From contig JBCDJG010000003.1 of assembly GCA_038748065.1 (NCBI GenBank), forward strand, positions 62,001 to 126,000: a stretch of 64,000 bases of DNA, read 5' to 3'. Positions 8,123 to 15,630 of the stretch are shown one piece after another. Below the pieces are notes generated by a model. It did not search any database and was not told where the DNA came from. It saw only the letters and a list, made by a program, of their open reading frames with translations. Within the stretch, counting starts at the first letter, position 1. Each line of letters begins with the position of its first letter. Origin of the DNA: JBCDJG01 sp038748065. GTDB taxonomy: Bacteria > Pseudomonadota > Gammaproteobacteria > Pseudomonadales > Halieaceae. Made by a program: the position numbers and the translations under genes.

Positions 8123-9818
8123 GGAATATCTCCTCGAGCGGCAGGCGGAAGCTGGAAGGCTTACGTTCGCCGTGGCTTAAAAATAGTTCCAGCAGGTAGC
8201 GGGACCGCAGGAGCATACCGGTAGCCATAGGTTTGTCTAATATGAAGCGCGTAGAGGTGGCGAAGGAGCGCGCGAGGCCGAGAGCCAGGCGCAATTCGAA
8301 GGCTGAGTCTTTTTCCCGGCGGGCGAAGTTGCGCGACTGCTCATAGAACTTCAGTGCGGCATAGGTGGTGCGATCCCTGACGGCGGCGTCGGTGACCTGC
8401 AGGCGATAGTTGGAGACCATGAACACGGATACATCCTGCACGTAGTCCATATGGCGAGAGCGGTGCAGGTCGATAAAGTTTATGCGTTTCTCCGCGGGGT
8501 CATAGATGATGTTATCGACGTTAAAGTCGCCGTGTATGTAGACAGAGAAGGGTGCCTTGAGTGATTTCTCTCGACGCCTGGCTTGACGCATGAGCTGTTG
8601 GTAGGACGGTACGGCCAAGCCGCATAGCGTGGTCTTGCCGTGGTAAAAATGAGGGTGCACGTCATAAACTGCCGGCAATCGTGCTTCCAATTGCTGCATG
8701 AAGCCGGCAGAGCAGGCCTTTCGTGATCGTGTTTCCCGCCACACCGAGCGGAGGGTTTTACCGAGGCGCTTCAGCGTTTCGTCGAGGAGGTCCTTGGATT
8801 CATTGAGCACGATTTGCTCGAAGGTCAGGCCCGACAGGTGCTCGATCAGCAACGCCGCCGACTCGCCCCGCTTGCGGTAGGCCAGAATGCGCGGAGCCAG
8901 TCCTGGATAGACCTCGTGCCAGCTTTGCACACCGGCGCGTTCGGCCTTCAGCTTGTGCTTCTGTCCATCCTTGAGAATCGCCAGCGTGTTATCGCCCTTC
9001 TGGTCGCTGGCGAGGCCTGCCACCGCGCTGCCTGAGCGCGTTTCAGCCACGCTGGTAATCGCGAGTTCTTCGCTGCCCGGTAGCTTGTCGCGCAGTGACT
9101 GCAGCGCGCTGTAGCGCTCAAAGCTGATGCTCTGGCCCAGATTCATGCTAAGGATTGACTCACTGGCGCGGCGCAGAGAATCGCCTGTTTGCCGCAGTGA
9201 TTGCGCCATAAATAACGCGCGGGTCAGCTCCTGTGTGCGCTCTGTGCTGCTGCGCCCCTTGAGCGCCTTGACATAGCCCGCTACCAGGCCGTCGCAGGCT
9301 GCATCCATCCGCGCCGGGATGCGCGCCAGGGCAACGGCCTTACTGCTGTCCTGACTTTTAATGGCGGGCTCGATCATGCGGACCCCCTTGCGAGCATTCT
9401 TGAGCAGGCGCCTGCAGGCCTGCGGGTGGACCAGTGAGAGCTCGGCGATGCCCTCGAGCTGATTCACGGCATCGCGGCACTTTTCGGTCATACGCTCGAG
9501 GTCTGTGGCGATCAGGCCTACGCTGTTCAGGGCCAGCCGTGCGCTGCTGCCGCGCTTACCCGCCAGGCTCTGTGCGCAGCCATTCTGGATACGGATACGC
9601 AGGTTACTGACGTAGCCCGAACGGTCGATAATTTTGCGGTAGTTGACGGCTGAGGGCTCAGCCAGAAAATTCTCGAGATGCCGCATCTGCGCATCGACCT
9701 CAGCGGCGAGAAAGCTCAGATTTTCCAGTACGTTCTCAGAGATGGGGCTCGGCATAGGGCGCGGTGTGGCGGCGGTTATAAGGGCTGTCAGTTTGCCAGA
9801 AGCTGAAGAGTTTGCCAC
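8115..9818 (-). CDS. PhoU-like domain fused to an aminoglycoside-phosphotransferase-type kinase
   Basis: A 567-residue two-part protein. Residues ~25-230 are all-helical and resemble the PhoU three-helix repeats (ENLSFLAAEVDAQMRHLENF, then RMTEKCRDAVNQLEGIAE). Residues ~255-567 form a choline/aminoglycoside kinase fold with IHGDFNVDN at 428-436 (catalytic D431, metal ligand N436) and INFIDLHRS with D450 as the DFG-like Asp. PhoU proteins sense or regulate phosphate transport; APH-type kinases phosphorylate small hydroxyl compounds or proteins. The fusion suggests phosphate-responsive phosphorylation (inference). The GTG start at 9818 has a weak GGGGCGAG upstream; ATG at 9755 is an alternative that keeps both domains. 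It is the first gene of the compact cluster. Confidence 0.8.
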   Translation of the reverse strand: MANSSASGKLTALITAATPRPMPSPISENVLENLSFLAAEVDAQMRHLENFLAEPSAVNYRKIIDRSGYVSNLRIRIQNGCAQSLAGKRGSSARLALNSVGLIATDLERMTEKCRDAVNQLEGIAELSLVHPQACRRLLKNARKGVRMIEPAIKSQDSSKAVALARIPARMDAACDGLVAGYVKALKGRSSTERTQELTRALFMAQSLRQTGDSLRRASESILSMNLGQSISFERYSALQSLRDKLPGSEELAITSVAETRSGSAVAGLASDQKGDNTLAILKDGQKHKLKAERAGVQSWHEVYPGLAPRILAYRKRGESAALLIEHLSGLTFEQIVLNESKDLLDETLKRLGKTLRSVWRETRSRKACSAGFMQQLEARLPAVYDVHPHFYHGKTTLCGLAVPSYQQLMRQARRREKSLKAPFSVYIHGDFNVDNIIYDPAEKRINFIDLHRSRHMDYVQDVSVFMVSNYRLQVTDAAVRDRTTYAALKFYEQSRNFARREKDSAFELRLALGLARSFATSTRFILDKPMATGMLLRSRYLLELFLSHGERKPSSFRLPLEEIFRD

Positions 9819-9873
9819 CGTACTCGCCCCGGCAGCGCATTACCTGCCCTGGCGGCCGAGCGCGCTGATTGCA

Positions 9874-10707
9874 CTAGTCGAGGTTGTGGTAGCGGCGGTA
9901 GGCTGCCGCGTATTCACGTGCATCCCTGTTGTCGATCAGTGCGCCGTTGGAAAGCTCTTGAGTGCGTGCGCTGATCTCCAGCATCGCGCGGCCAAGGTCG
10001 ATGCCGCGGATCACCAGGTGACCGATAACGAAGAGCGGCTCAGCGAGAAAAACGACCGCGCCTGCATTTTCGTCCGTCGGCCGAATCCAGGCAGAGCGGT
10101 GACCAAAAGTGCGCAGGCTTGTGCCCGCGGCCATCTCGGCGACGCGTCGTTCCGCACGCCCCTTATCCTGTGCCCAGCGAGCATCCTGTTCTTCCCCCGT
10201 ACCCATGCCTGTGACGTTGTGGAAAGCCATTGGGCCCTGGCTCTCTCTTGCGGCGAGCCAGGCCCTGACAAAGGCTACGGGGAAATCCTCGTGGATGTGA
10301 CGGTAGAGCTCGGGGTCCGTTCCCATCGATGTGGTGCCGAGAGCCCATAGTACGGTATTGGTGGCGGCGAGCTCCGCTGCCAGCGTGCCGTAGTCGGTGA
10401 AGTCCTCGTGCAGAATGACCGTAACTCGCCCCGAAGCTCTTCCCGCCTCCAGGCGCGGTGACATGCGTCGCGTAAGCGCGTACACCGTATCGACCTCGGG
10501 GCTTTCCATCGCGGCCTTGAGCAGGCCGTCGCCCACTGAGCCGGTCGCACCCAGTACCATGACGACACGATTGGCAGCGGGGTCGCGCTTGCTATCCGGC
10601 GCGGGACTGTGCGTGCCAAGCGTCGTAGCGCCCCATATGTTGAGACCGACGACCAGGAGTACAACGACGGCAGCGAGGCCCTCCAGCAGCCAGACGATTA
10701 GCTTCAA
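9874..10707 (-). CDS. NAD(P)-binding Rossmann protein with N-terminal membrane anchor
   Basis: About 277 residues. I place the start at a TTG (10707), one base past the upstream stop; it gives MKLIVWLLEGLAAVVVLLVV, a clean N-terminal transmembrane helix. The frame also runs further to an ATG at 10746 inside the neighbour. After a short linker comes VVMVLGATGSVGDGLLKAA, the glycine-rich dinucleotide-binding loop of atypical SDR (NmrA/SDR_a5-like) proteins. VLWALGTTSMG and a C-terminal region resembling oxidoreductase HTATIP2-type proteins follow. The canonical Tyr-x3-Lys pair is not obvious, so it may bind NADPH without classical dehydrogenase chemistry. Probably co-transcribed with the deazaflavin-type reductase upstream. 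Confidence 0.75.
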   Translation of the reverse strand: MKLIVWLLEGLAAVVVLLVVGLNIWGATTLGTHSPAPDSKRDPAANRVVMVLGATGSVGDGLLKAAMESPEVDTVYALTRRMSPRLEAGRASGRVTVILHEDFTDYGTLAAELAATNTVLWALGTTSMGTDPELYRHIHEDFPVAFVRAWLAARESQGPMAFHNVTGMGTGEEQDARWAQDKGRAERRVAEMAAGTSLRTFGHRSAWIRPTDENAGAVVFLAEPLFVIGHLVIRGIDLGRAMLEISARTQELSNGALIDNRDAREYAAAYRRYHNLD

Positions 10708-10711
10708 GGGG

Positions 10712-11155
10712 CTAGTTGCCGTCCTGGCGCGGTGCGAGCAGGGCAAAGGCCCAGCCGCGTTGCGCCAGTCTTTCCAGCAGTGCTACCAGCGGCAACAGGT
10801 AGTTTGGCAACTCACGGGTCAGCTCGCTGCTGTAGTCATTTGCCATAACGACCGCTTCGGCCGGGCGCTCCTGGCCGCCGATAAAAAACTGAACCTGCGG
10901 CTGCGCCTTCAGATTCTTGACCCAGAAGGAGCGTTCGCCACGCACCGTGCTGATCAGGAAGTAGGGGCCGCCAACGCGGTTGGCAAAGAGCGGCGTGCGG
11001 CGCGCCTGACCGCTTTTGAACCCCGTGCTTTCCAGCACGATAAGCGTGGTGGGCGTCAGTCGACTGGAAAGTAATCCCGTGCGAACCGCTGGCTCGACCA
11101 CGCTGTTCAGGGTGCGAAAGAAGTCCCGCTCGAGTCGAGACCTTAGCGATGCCAT
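10712..11155 (-). CDS. Nitroreductase/deazaflavin-dependent oxidoreductase family (DUF385-like)
   Basis: A 147-residue split-barrel protein with the family pattern LIVLESTGFKSGQARRTPLF near residues 38-57 and FLISTVRGERSFWVKNLKAQ near 66-85. These are the strands that form the flavin-binding barrel in the Ddn/DUF385 group. Members reduce quinones or nitro compounds using F420 or FMN. Gammaproteobacteria generally lack F420, so the cofactor here is uncertain. It lies directly upstream of the membrane-anchored Rossmann protein, suggesting a small redox operon. Nothing in the sequence identifies the substrate. Confidence 0.8.
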   Translation of the reverse strand: MASLRSRLERDFFRTLNSVVEPAVRTGLLSSRLTPTTLIVLESTGFKSGQARRTPLFANRVGGPYFLISTVRGERSFWVKNLKAQPQVQFFIGGQERPAEAVVMANDYSSELTRELPNYLLPLVALLERLAQRGWAFALLAPRQDGN

Positions 11156-11208
11156 GTCAGAGGTTCCCCCAGGTTTTGAGTGGACTGCTTTTTGAGTGAA
11201 CTGCTTGC

Positions 11209-11469
11209 CTAGACGCTGAATTCCCGCGCGACCGGCGTTTCAGGCCCTGGCACTTCCTCCGGTGCCTCCCGGCGTTCCAGCTCGAAGCAGTGGAAGTGCC
11301 GGTGGGCCTCGGTTGAGTGATCATAGACCACGAACACGCCAGTGTTTATGCAGTCGTTAGCGAAGCTGGTTTCGGCGGAGCCTTGCCCCGTCCAATAGCC
11401 GAGCGCGGTACCCGCCGTCAGCGCGAGTGATGTCATCAGGATATAAAATCTCAGGTGTGCACGCTTCAT
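11209..11469 (-). CDS. Small membrane-anchored protein of unknown function
   Basis: I do not recognise this 86-residue protein. Residues ~8-28 (RFYILMTSLALTAGTALGYW) form one hydrophobic helix, either an anchor or an uncleaved signal. It is followed by a soluble part with two Cys (NDCINTG and HFHCFELE) and a His cluster (STEAHRHFHC), then a Pro/Glu-rich tail. The Cys and His residues could form a disulfide or bind metal, but this is speculation. It lies on the minus strand between the zinc-ribbon gene DUF2256 and the reductase gene, with gaps of about 55 bases on both sides. Confidence 0.55.
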   Translation of the reverse strand: MKRAHLRFYILMTSLALTAGTALGYWTGQGSAETSFANDCINTGVFVVYDHSTEAHRHFHCFELERREAPEEVPGPETPVAREFSV

Positions 11470-11526
11470 TGACTGGCCTCCTACTCCCTCTTGCTACGCT
11501 TGGGCTGCTCCCCCGGATGAGGGTGC

Positions 11527-11667
11527 TCAACGCGACGCGCGCTTGCTGCGTCGGCAACGCTCTGAGCAGTAAACCACGGATTCCCAGTTGCGCTGCCACT
11601 TCTTGCGCCAGGTAAAGGGGCGTTGGCATACCGGGCAGATTTTCTGGGGTAAGTCAGATTTTTTCAT
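11527..11667 (-). CDS. DUF2256 zinc-ribbon protein
   Basis: A 46-residue basic protein: MKKSDLPQKICPVCQRPFTW at its start, then KKWQRNWESVVYCSERCRRS. The CxxC (residues 11 and 14) and the later CSERC form a four-cysteine zinc site, and the Trp/Arg spacing matches the DUF2256 family of tiny bacterial proteins (often near photolyase-type or DCC genes). Its function is unknown; it may bind nucleic acid. ATG at 11667, TGA at 11527-11529. It follows the MOSC gene by 6 bases and is too short to be found by ordinary ORF length cut-offs. Confidence 0.85.
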   Translation of the reverse strand: MKKSDLPQKICPVCQRPFTWRKKWQRNWESVVYCSERCRRSKRASR

Positions 11668-11673
11668 TGAGGC

Positions 11674-12207
11674 TTATACGCGCTGGGCGGCAAACAGATC
11701 GAGATTTTGCCCGGGCGCGACCACTTCTACGGCATCACCGACGCTGAGCCAACCGCCCTCGATGATTTTGCAGCACAAGCCGCCGTGCCCGATCATAGCC
11801 GCCACGCCGCCCTTGCCGAGAGCACTCTCCATGCGCGAGCAGGGGTGACACAGCACACCGGCCTCAAACACCGCCTGGCCGATGCGAAAGCGCTGGTGTC
11901 TGAGGGCGTTCAAGTTGATGCCCGAAACCACAAGATTGCGACGCAACAGGGCGGGGTCGATAGCCTCGCGTGACAGAAAGTAGGCGATCTGGTCGATAAA
12001 TTCACGCGAGATAACCGTCACCTGGCGGCCGGAGCCCGGCTTCTTTTCGGTTCGATGATCGCCTTCGAGTCCATAGCCCGGGACGGCTTCCGCCCGATCG
12101 AGGCTCTCCATCTTGACCTTGCGCGCAGGGCGCACCCCGATCCATTCGAGTTCGCCGGGAGGCAGGTCGCGCGCGAAGCGGTCTAGTGGACTGGGGCGCT
12201 TGCTCAT
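11674..12207 (-). CDS. MOSC-domain protein
   Basis: A 177-residue beta-barrel MOSC domain, recognised by EWIGVRPARKVKMESLDRAE at the start, GYGLEGDHRTEKK, the QVTVISREFID strand, LRRNLVVSGINLNAL near 85-100, and the conserved cysteine region LCHPCSRME near 118-126. MOSC domains bind molybdenum cofactor sulfide in MOCO sulfurase-type and YiiM/YcbX-type proteins. This stand-alone form is close to YiiM-like proteins that reduce or detoxify N-hydroxylated compounds, but I cannot be that specific. It sits between the beta-propeller gene (12 bases upstream) and DUF2256 (6 bases downstream), so is probably part of one transcript. Confidence 0.88.
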   Translation of the reverse strand: MSKRPSPLDRFARDLPPGELEWIGVRPARKVKMESLDRAEAVPGYGLEGDHRTEKKPGSGRQVTVISREFIDQIAYFLSREAIDPALLRRNLVVSGINLNALRHQRFRIGQAVFEAGVLCHPCSRMESALGKGGVAAMIGHGGLCCKIIEGGWLSVGDAVEVVAPGQNLDLFAAQRV

Positions 12208-12219
12208 CGCGCCACTTTA

Positions 12220-13518
12220 TCAGGTTTTAGCGGCGCTGCCCGCTACCATGGCGCCGAGGTCGAGCACGTACATCTGGCGCTCATGCTCGTGCACGGAGTC
12301 GATGCAGGCCTGCGTGCCCGCGCGATTCCAGCGAGGGTGGAGATCGCAGCGATTAATCTTGCCAAGCGCCGGATCAGCATAAAAACGCCCCACATCTAAG
12401 CGCCGCTGGCTGGCGGTATCGTAGAGGAACAGGGTCCGTTCATGGGTGACATCGTCCGGGTAGGTATCGCTGAGCATCCAGCGTCCGCCGGGTGCGTAGG
12501 TCATGTGGCCGTTCTCGGTGAGGGTATCGGCACCCACAATTTCGGCGTGCTGACTGCGATCGGTGTACAGGTGGTAGTGGATGCTGCCCTTGTGTGGGCC
12601 CCAGACCATAATGTGCTCGTCGTCGCGCCAGGTCGGGTGCGAAATCTGGTACTCAGATTTTTCGTAGTCAAAGGTGCTGACGGCCTTGGCGTCGAAATCC
12701 GCCTGTAACTGCGGCAGGGGGTGATCCGAGCATTCCAGCAGCAGCATATCGCTGCCGTCCGGGTTCATGCTGATCAGCCTGTGCAGGAAGCAGGTTTCGT
12801 CTTCTACCCGCTCGGTCCAGCGGTGCAAGAACAGTGCCCTGGCGGAGCCCGGTGCTATCTCGATATGCGAGACCCAGTGCAGCGCCTTGTCCATCGACGC
12901 GACCGGGTGGAAGTCGCGTAGGCGACGGTAGCTGCACACCAGTTCGTAGGCGCCACTGACGAGATCGAGGTGATAGATGCCGTCGTCGGCTGGCGCGGGT
13001 TCGAGCGAGCGGTACTGCTCTTGTGCCTGGTAGCCGATGGTCTCGTGCGTAACAAACAGGCGACGGTAGTCCACACACAGCGCGTAATGTGAGTTCGGTG
13101 CCGTGACGTAAACCGGCAGCGGCAGTTCGCGTCGCTCGCCGCTGTCGGCGTCGACGATGTCTGCGCCAAAGTCAGGGTAGGGGTGGCCATGGCTGCTGCG
13201 GCGCACGTTATAAATAACCTGCCGTCCCAGCAGGCCATCCAGCCACTGTGACTGGCAGCCCATCTGCCAGTTCCAGGCACTGGTTTCACCGAGCTTGTGA
13301 AACACGTCCGGTCGATCACTGTCCAGGTCGTAGTAGCCCACCTCGGCGATGTCATCGAGCCCCAGGTCGGCCGTCATCATGGCGACGCGATTGCACAGTA
13401 CGCGACGATCGTCGCGATCCCAGCAGCTCTTGTTGTAATAGCCGAAAAAGTGGTGGAAATCGCCTGATCCGATCCGTCTAATGGGGCTCGGCGCCTCGAT
13501 GATACGTGCGGGGGCCAT
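12220..13518 (-). CDS. Beta-propeller-like protein of unknown function (oligogalacturonate-lyase-like/WD40-like)
   Basis: A 432-residue protein without signal peptide or membrane segment. Repeated strand patterns suggest a six- or seven-bladed propeller: GYYNKSCWDRDDRRVL, then YNVRRSSHGHPYPDFG, then ISHPTWRDDEHIMVWGP, then HMTYAPGGRWMLSDTYPDD, with CDLHPRWNRAGTQACIDS near the end. His-rich loops (GDFHHFFGYYNK, ENGHM, LHPRW) recall the metal-binding histidines of oligogalacturonate lyase-type propellers (PL22). The similarity is weak and an enzymatic role is only possible. Related proteins are usually annotated as hypothetical. The gene heads the minus-strand run and is divergent from the SDF symporter with a 61-base gap. 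Confidence 0.6.
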   Translation of the reverse strand: MAPARIIEAPSPIRRIGSGDFHHFFGYYNKSCWDRDDRRVLCNRVAMMTADLGLDDIAEVGYYDLDSDRPDVFHKLGETSAWNWQMGCQSQWLDGLLGRQVIYNVRRSSHGHPYPDFGADIVDADSGERRELPLPVYVTAPNSHYALCVDYRRLFVTHETIGYQAQEQYRSLEPAPADDGIYHLDLVSGAYELVCSYRRLRDFHPVASMDKALHWVSHIEIAPGSARALFLHRWTERVEDETCFLHRLISMNPDGSDMLLLECSDHPLPQLQADFDAKAVSTFDYEKSEYQISHPTWRDDEHIMVWGPHKGSIHYHLYTDRSQHAEIVGADTLTENGHMTYAPGGRWMLSDTYPDDVTHERTLFLYDTASQRRLDVGRFYADPALGKINRCDLHPRWNRAGTQACIDSVHEHERQMYVLDLGAMVAGSAAKT

Positions 13519-13579
13519 GGTTACCGTTGACGCGTAAAATGCGCGGCAAGCTTACCACAGTGCACCCCGGAGACAGAGA

Positions 13580-14770
13580 TTGCTTAATCGCGTGCCGGCT
13601 TACGTCTGGACCCTGCTGAGCCTGCTGGCGGGCCTGGCCCTGGGTGGCCTTGCCGGAGATCATCTTGCCGGTGTGGCGTCGGGCACGCAGTCCGCGCTTT
13701 CGCTCTTTATCCGGGTTGTGCCCGTTTTAATCTTCATTGCCCTGAGCCCTGCGGTACACAAAATTACCCAGCAGGGCCGTGGCGGTCGGCTCGCGCTGAC
13801 CGTCGTATGCTGGTACCTGCTTACCTCAATATGTGCAGGCCTCCTCGGTGTTGTCATTTCGTCCCTGCTCTTTGATATCGAGATGTCAGCGCGTGAGGGC
13901 GACCTGCTGGCGCAGGCAGGCGCCATGCTGAGTCTGCTCAACAGCGACGCCAGCGCCTCATGGCCATTGCTTGCGATCGCTGCCGCTGTGCTCGCTGGCC
14001 TGCTGGCCAATCGCGTGCCGATGCTGGCAACGCTGCTGACGCAGTTTGATCAAGGGCTAAGCCGCTCGACACCGCTGCTAGGGCGCGTGATGCCGGTGCT
14101 GGTCTTTTTCTTGGGCATCACGCTGGGTGTGAATATCGGGGCGACCGAAAGCCTGTCCTACTATGTGCTGATGACGCTCTACACCCTGCTGCTTTGTGCT
14201 GCCTGGCTGGGGCTGTACCTGTTGGTGGTGATCAAGCTTCTGGCGCGCCAGCCCGTGGGCCGCGTGCTCAGGGATTACTATTTCCCCACGGCGCTGTTCG
14301 CTGCGGGTACGTGCTCGTCGCTGGCAACCCTGCCCGTCAATCTCGATAACGCGCGCCGCTACGGGGCAGACCCGGCAGTCTCTAATTTCGTGATACCCAT
14401 AGGCTGCGTCATCAATATGGATACCAGTGCGCTGGCCTATGTAGCCTATGCACCCTTTGTAATGACCGTGGTTTTTGATCTGCCGGTCACTTGGGCCGTG
14501 CTGCTGGTGGCCTGGCCAGCAATCGTCCTGTTTACGATTGCTGCACCCGGTCTGCCTGCAGGCATGGGTACTGCGCTGTGGAGTTCTACCCTTTTTTCTG
14601 CGCTACTTGGACTTGAAGGTGATGAGCAGGCCATGTTCATCGGCACCTGGATAGCGCTCTCCGGCGGCATACCTGACATGCTGCGCACGGCAACCAATGC
14701 AACCTGCGACGGCTTCACGGCGATTTTTCTGAGCGCCTTGGGCAGGCACCGCGAAGGCCCTGTGCGGTGA
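13580..14770 (+). CDS. Dicarboxylate/amino acid:cation symporter (SDF/DAACS family)
   Basis: A 396-residue inner-membrane protein with about eight hydrophobic segments and two re-entrant regions. Its C-terminal half has the family hallmarks: FAAGTCSSLATLPVNLDNAR near 236-255 (the serine-rich hairpin), VIPIGCVINMDTSALAYVAY near 270-290 (NMDGT-like, here NMDTS), and IALSGGIPDMLRTATNATCD near 360-380. The family couples uptake of C4-dicarboxylates, glutamate or neutral amino acids to Na+ or H+. The substituted NMDTS and PDMLRTATN motifs make the substrate uncertain. The start is TTG at 13580 with GGAGA upstream. It overlaps the next gene by 4 bases. Confidence 0.85.
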   Translation: MLNRVPAYVWTLLSLLAGLALGGLAGDHLAGVASGTQSALSLFIRVVPVLIFIALSPAVHKITQQGRGGRLALTVVCWYLLTSICAGLLGVVISSLLFDIEMSAREGDLLAQAGAMLSLLNSDASASWPLLAIAAAVLAGLLANRVPMLATLLTQFDQGLSRSTPLLGRVMPVLVFFLGITLGVNIGATESLSYYVLMTLYTLLLCAAWLGLYLLVVIKLLARQPVGRVLRDYYFPTALFAAGTCSSLATLPVNLDNARRYGADPAVSNFVIPIGCVINMDTSALAYVAYAPFVMTVVFDLPVTWAVLLVAWPAIVLFTIAAPGLPAGMGTALWSSTLFSALLGLEGDEQAMFIGTWIALSGGIPDMLRTATNATCDGFTAIFLSALGRHREGPVR

Positions 14771-15630
14771 CGGAAGATCTCCTGTGGCAGCGGCTCGATA
14801 GCCTGGCGGAAAATGATCTGAAATCCCTGCTGGTGGGGGGCTTGCGCGTGTCTGAGCGCAAGGTGGAGGGGCTTGATCATGCGGCCCTGGTGCAACGCTG
14901 CAGTTCAGCCTTGCGTGACACCGCCAGTTCCTCAGTGATGAAGGTGCTCAAGCGGCGCGGGCCGCATGGTTTCCCCTACAAGCAATTGCTGATCAACGTG
15001 GCGGACAAGCTCACGCCGGGCCACACGCCGCTGAGTTGGACCGCGTACCGACTGGGTGACGAGCACAGCCCTGACGAGATCGAGGAGTTTATCATCGAGC
15101 TGTTTGAAGCGCGGGCACGAAAGTGGTGGGACGAACTGCCCGATGCGCGCAAGGCAGAGTTTGCCGATGATATTCGCAAGGCCCTGCCGAGAGCCGCGCC
15201 GCTGGTACGTCAGCAGCTCCTTGAGCAGGTGATACAGGGCGGAATTGTCAGCGGCCTTGCCAAAGTGTCAGCGAGTGGCCTGATGGGTGTCGCTGGGTTT
15301 TCGGTAGTGAGTCAGCTTGGCTGGATTATCCTGGTCCAGAGTCTGGGCTGGATGACCGGGTTAAAGATTGCCGTATTTGGCCTCGGCGGCTATGGCGCGA
15401 TGGGAGGCGCCGTGACCGTGCTGGGGGCTTCGGCCATTGGCGCTGCAGTGGCTGTTCCCGGCCTGCTGGTCTGGCTCGATGGGCCAAGCTATCGCAAGCT
15501 GATTCCCACCACGATCATGCTGCTTGCAAAGGCCCGACTTACAGCAGGCGCCCCGCCAGGCGCAGCAGCAGATACAGAAACAGCAGAGGAAACAGCACCG
15601 ACTTCAAAAGGACCGACATCAGCAGATTGA
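14767..15630 (+). CDS. YaaW/UPF0174-like membrane-associated protein
   Basis: A 287-residue protein. The N-terminal ~150 residues are charged and helical (WQRLDSLAENDLKSLL, DEIEEFIIELFEARARKWW). The middle has a Gly/Ala-rich hydrophobic stretch (VSQLGWIILVQSLGWM, then GGYGAMGGAVTVLGASAIGA, about two or three membrane helices), and the last 30 residues are a low-complexity Ala/Thr/Glu tail. The layout resembles the YaaW (DUF3944/UPF0174) group of unknown function; I am only moderately sure. The GTG start overlaps the symporter stop by 4 bases. Its 3' end overlaps the convergent coiled-coil membrane gene by 92 bases, and the low-complexity tail is exactly the overlapping part. Confidence 0.6.
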   Translation: MTEDLLWQRLDSLAENDLKSLLVGGLRVSERKVEGLDHAALVQRCSSALRDTASSSVMKVLKRRGPHGFPYKQLLINVADKLTPGHTPLSWTAYRLGDEHSPDEIEEFIIELFEARARKWWDELPDARKAEFADDIRKALPRAAPLVRQQLLEQVIQGGIVSGLAKVSASGLMGVAGFSVVSQLGWIILVQSLGWMTGLKIAVFGLGGYGAMGGAVTVLGASAIGAAVAVPGLLVWLDGPSYRKLIPTTIMLLAKARLTAGAPPGAAADTETAEETAPTSKGPTSAD

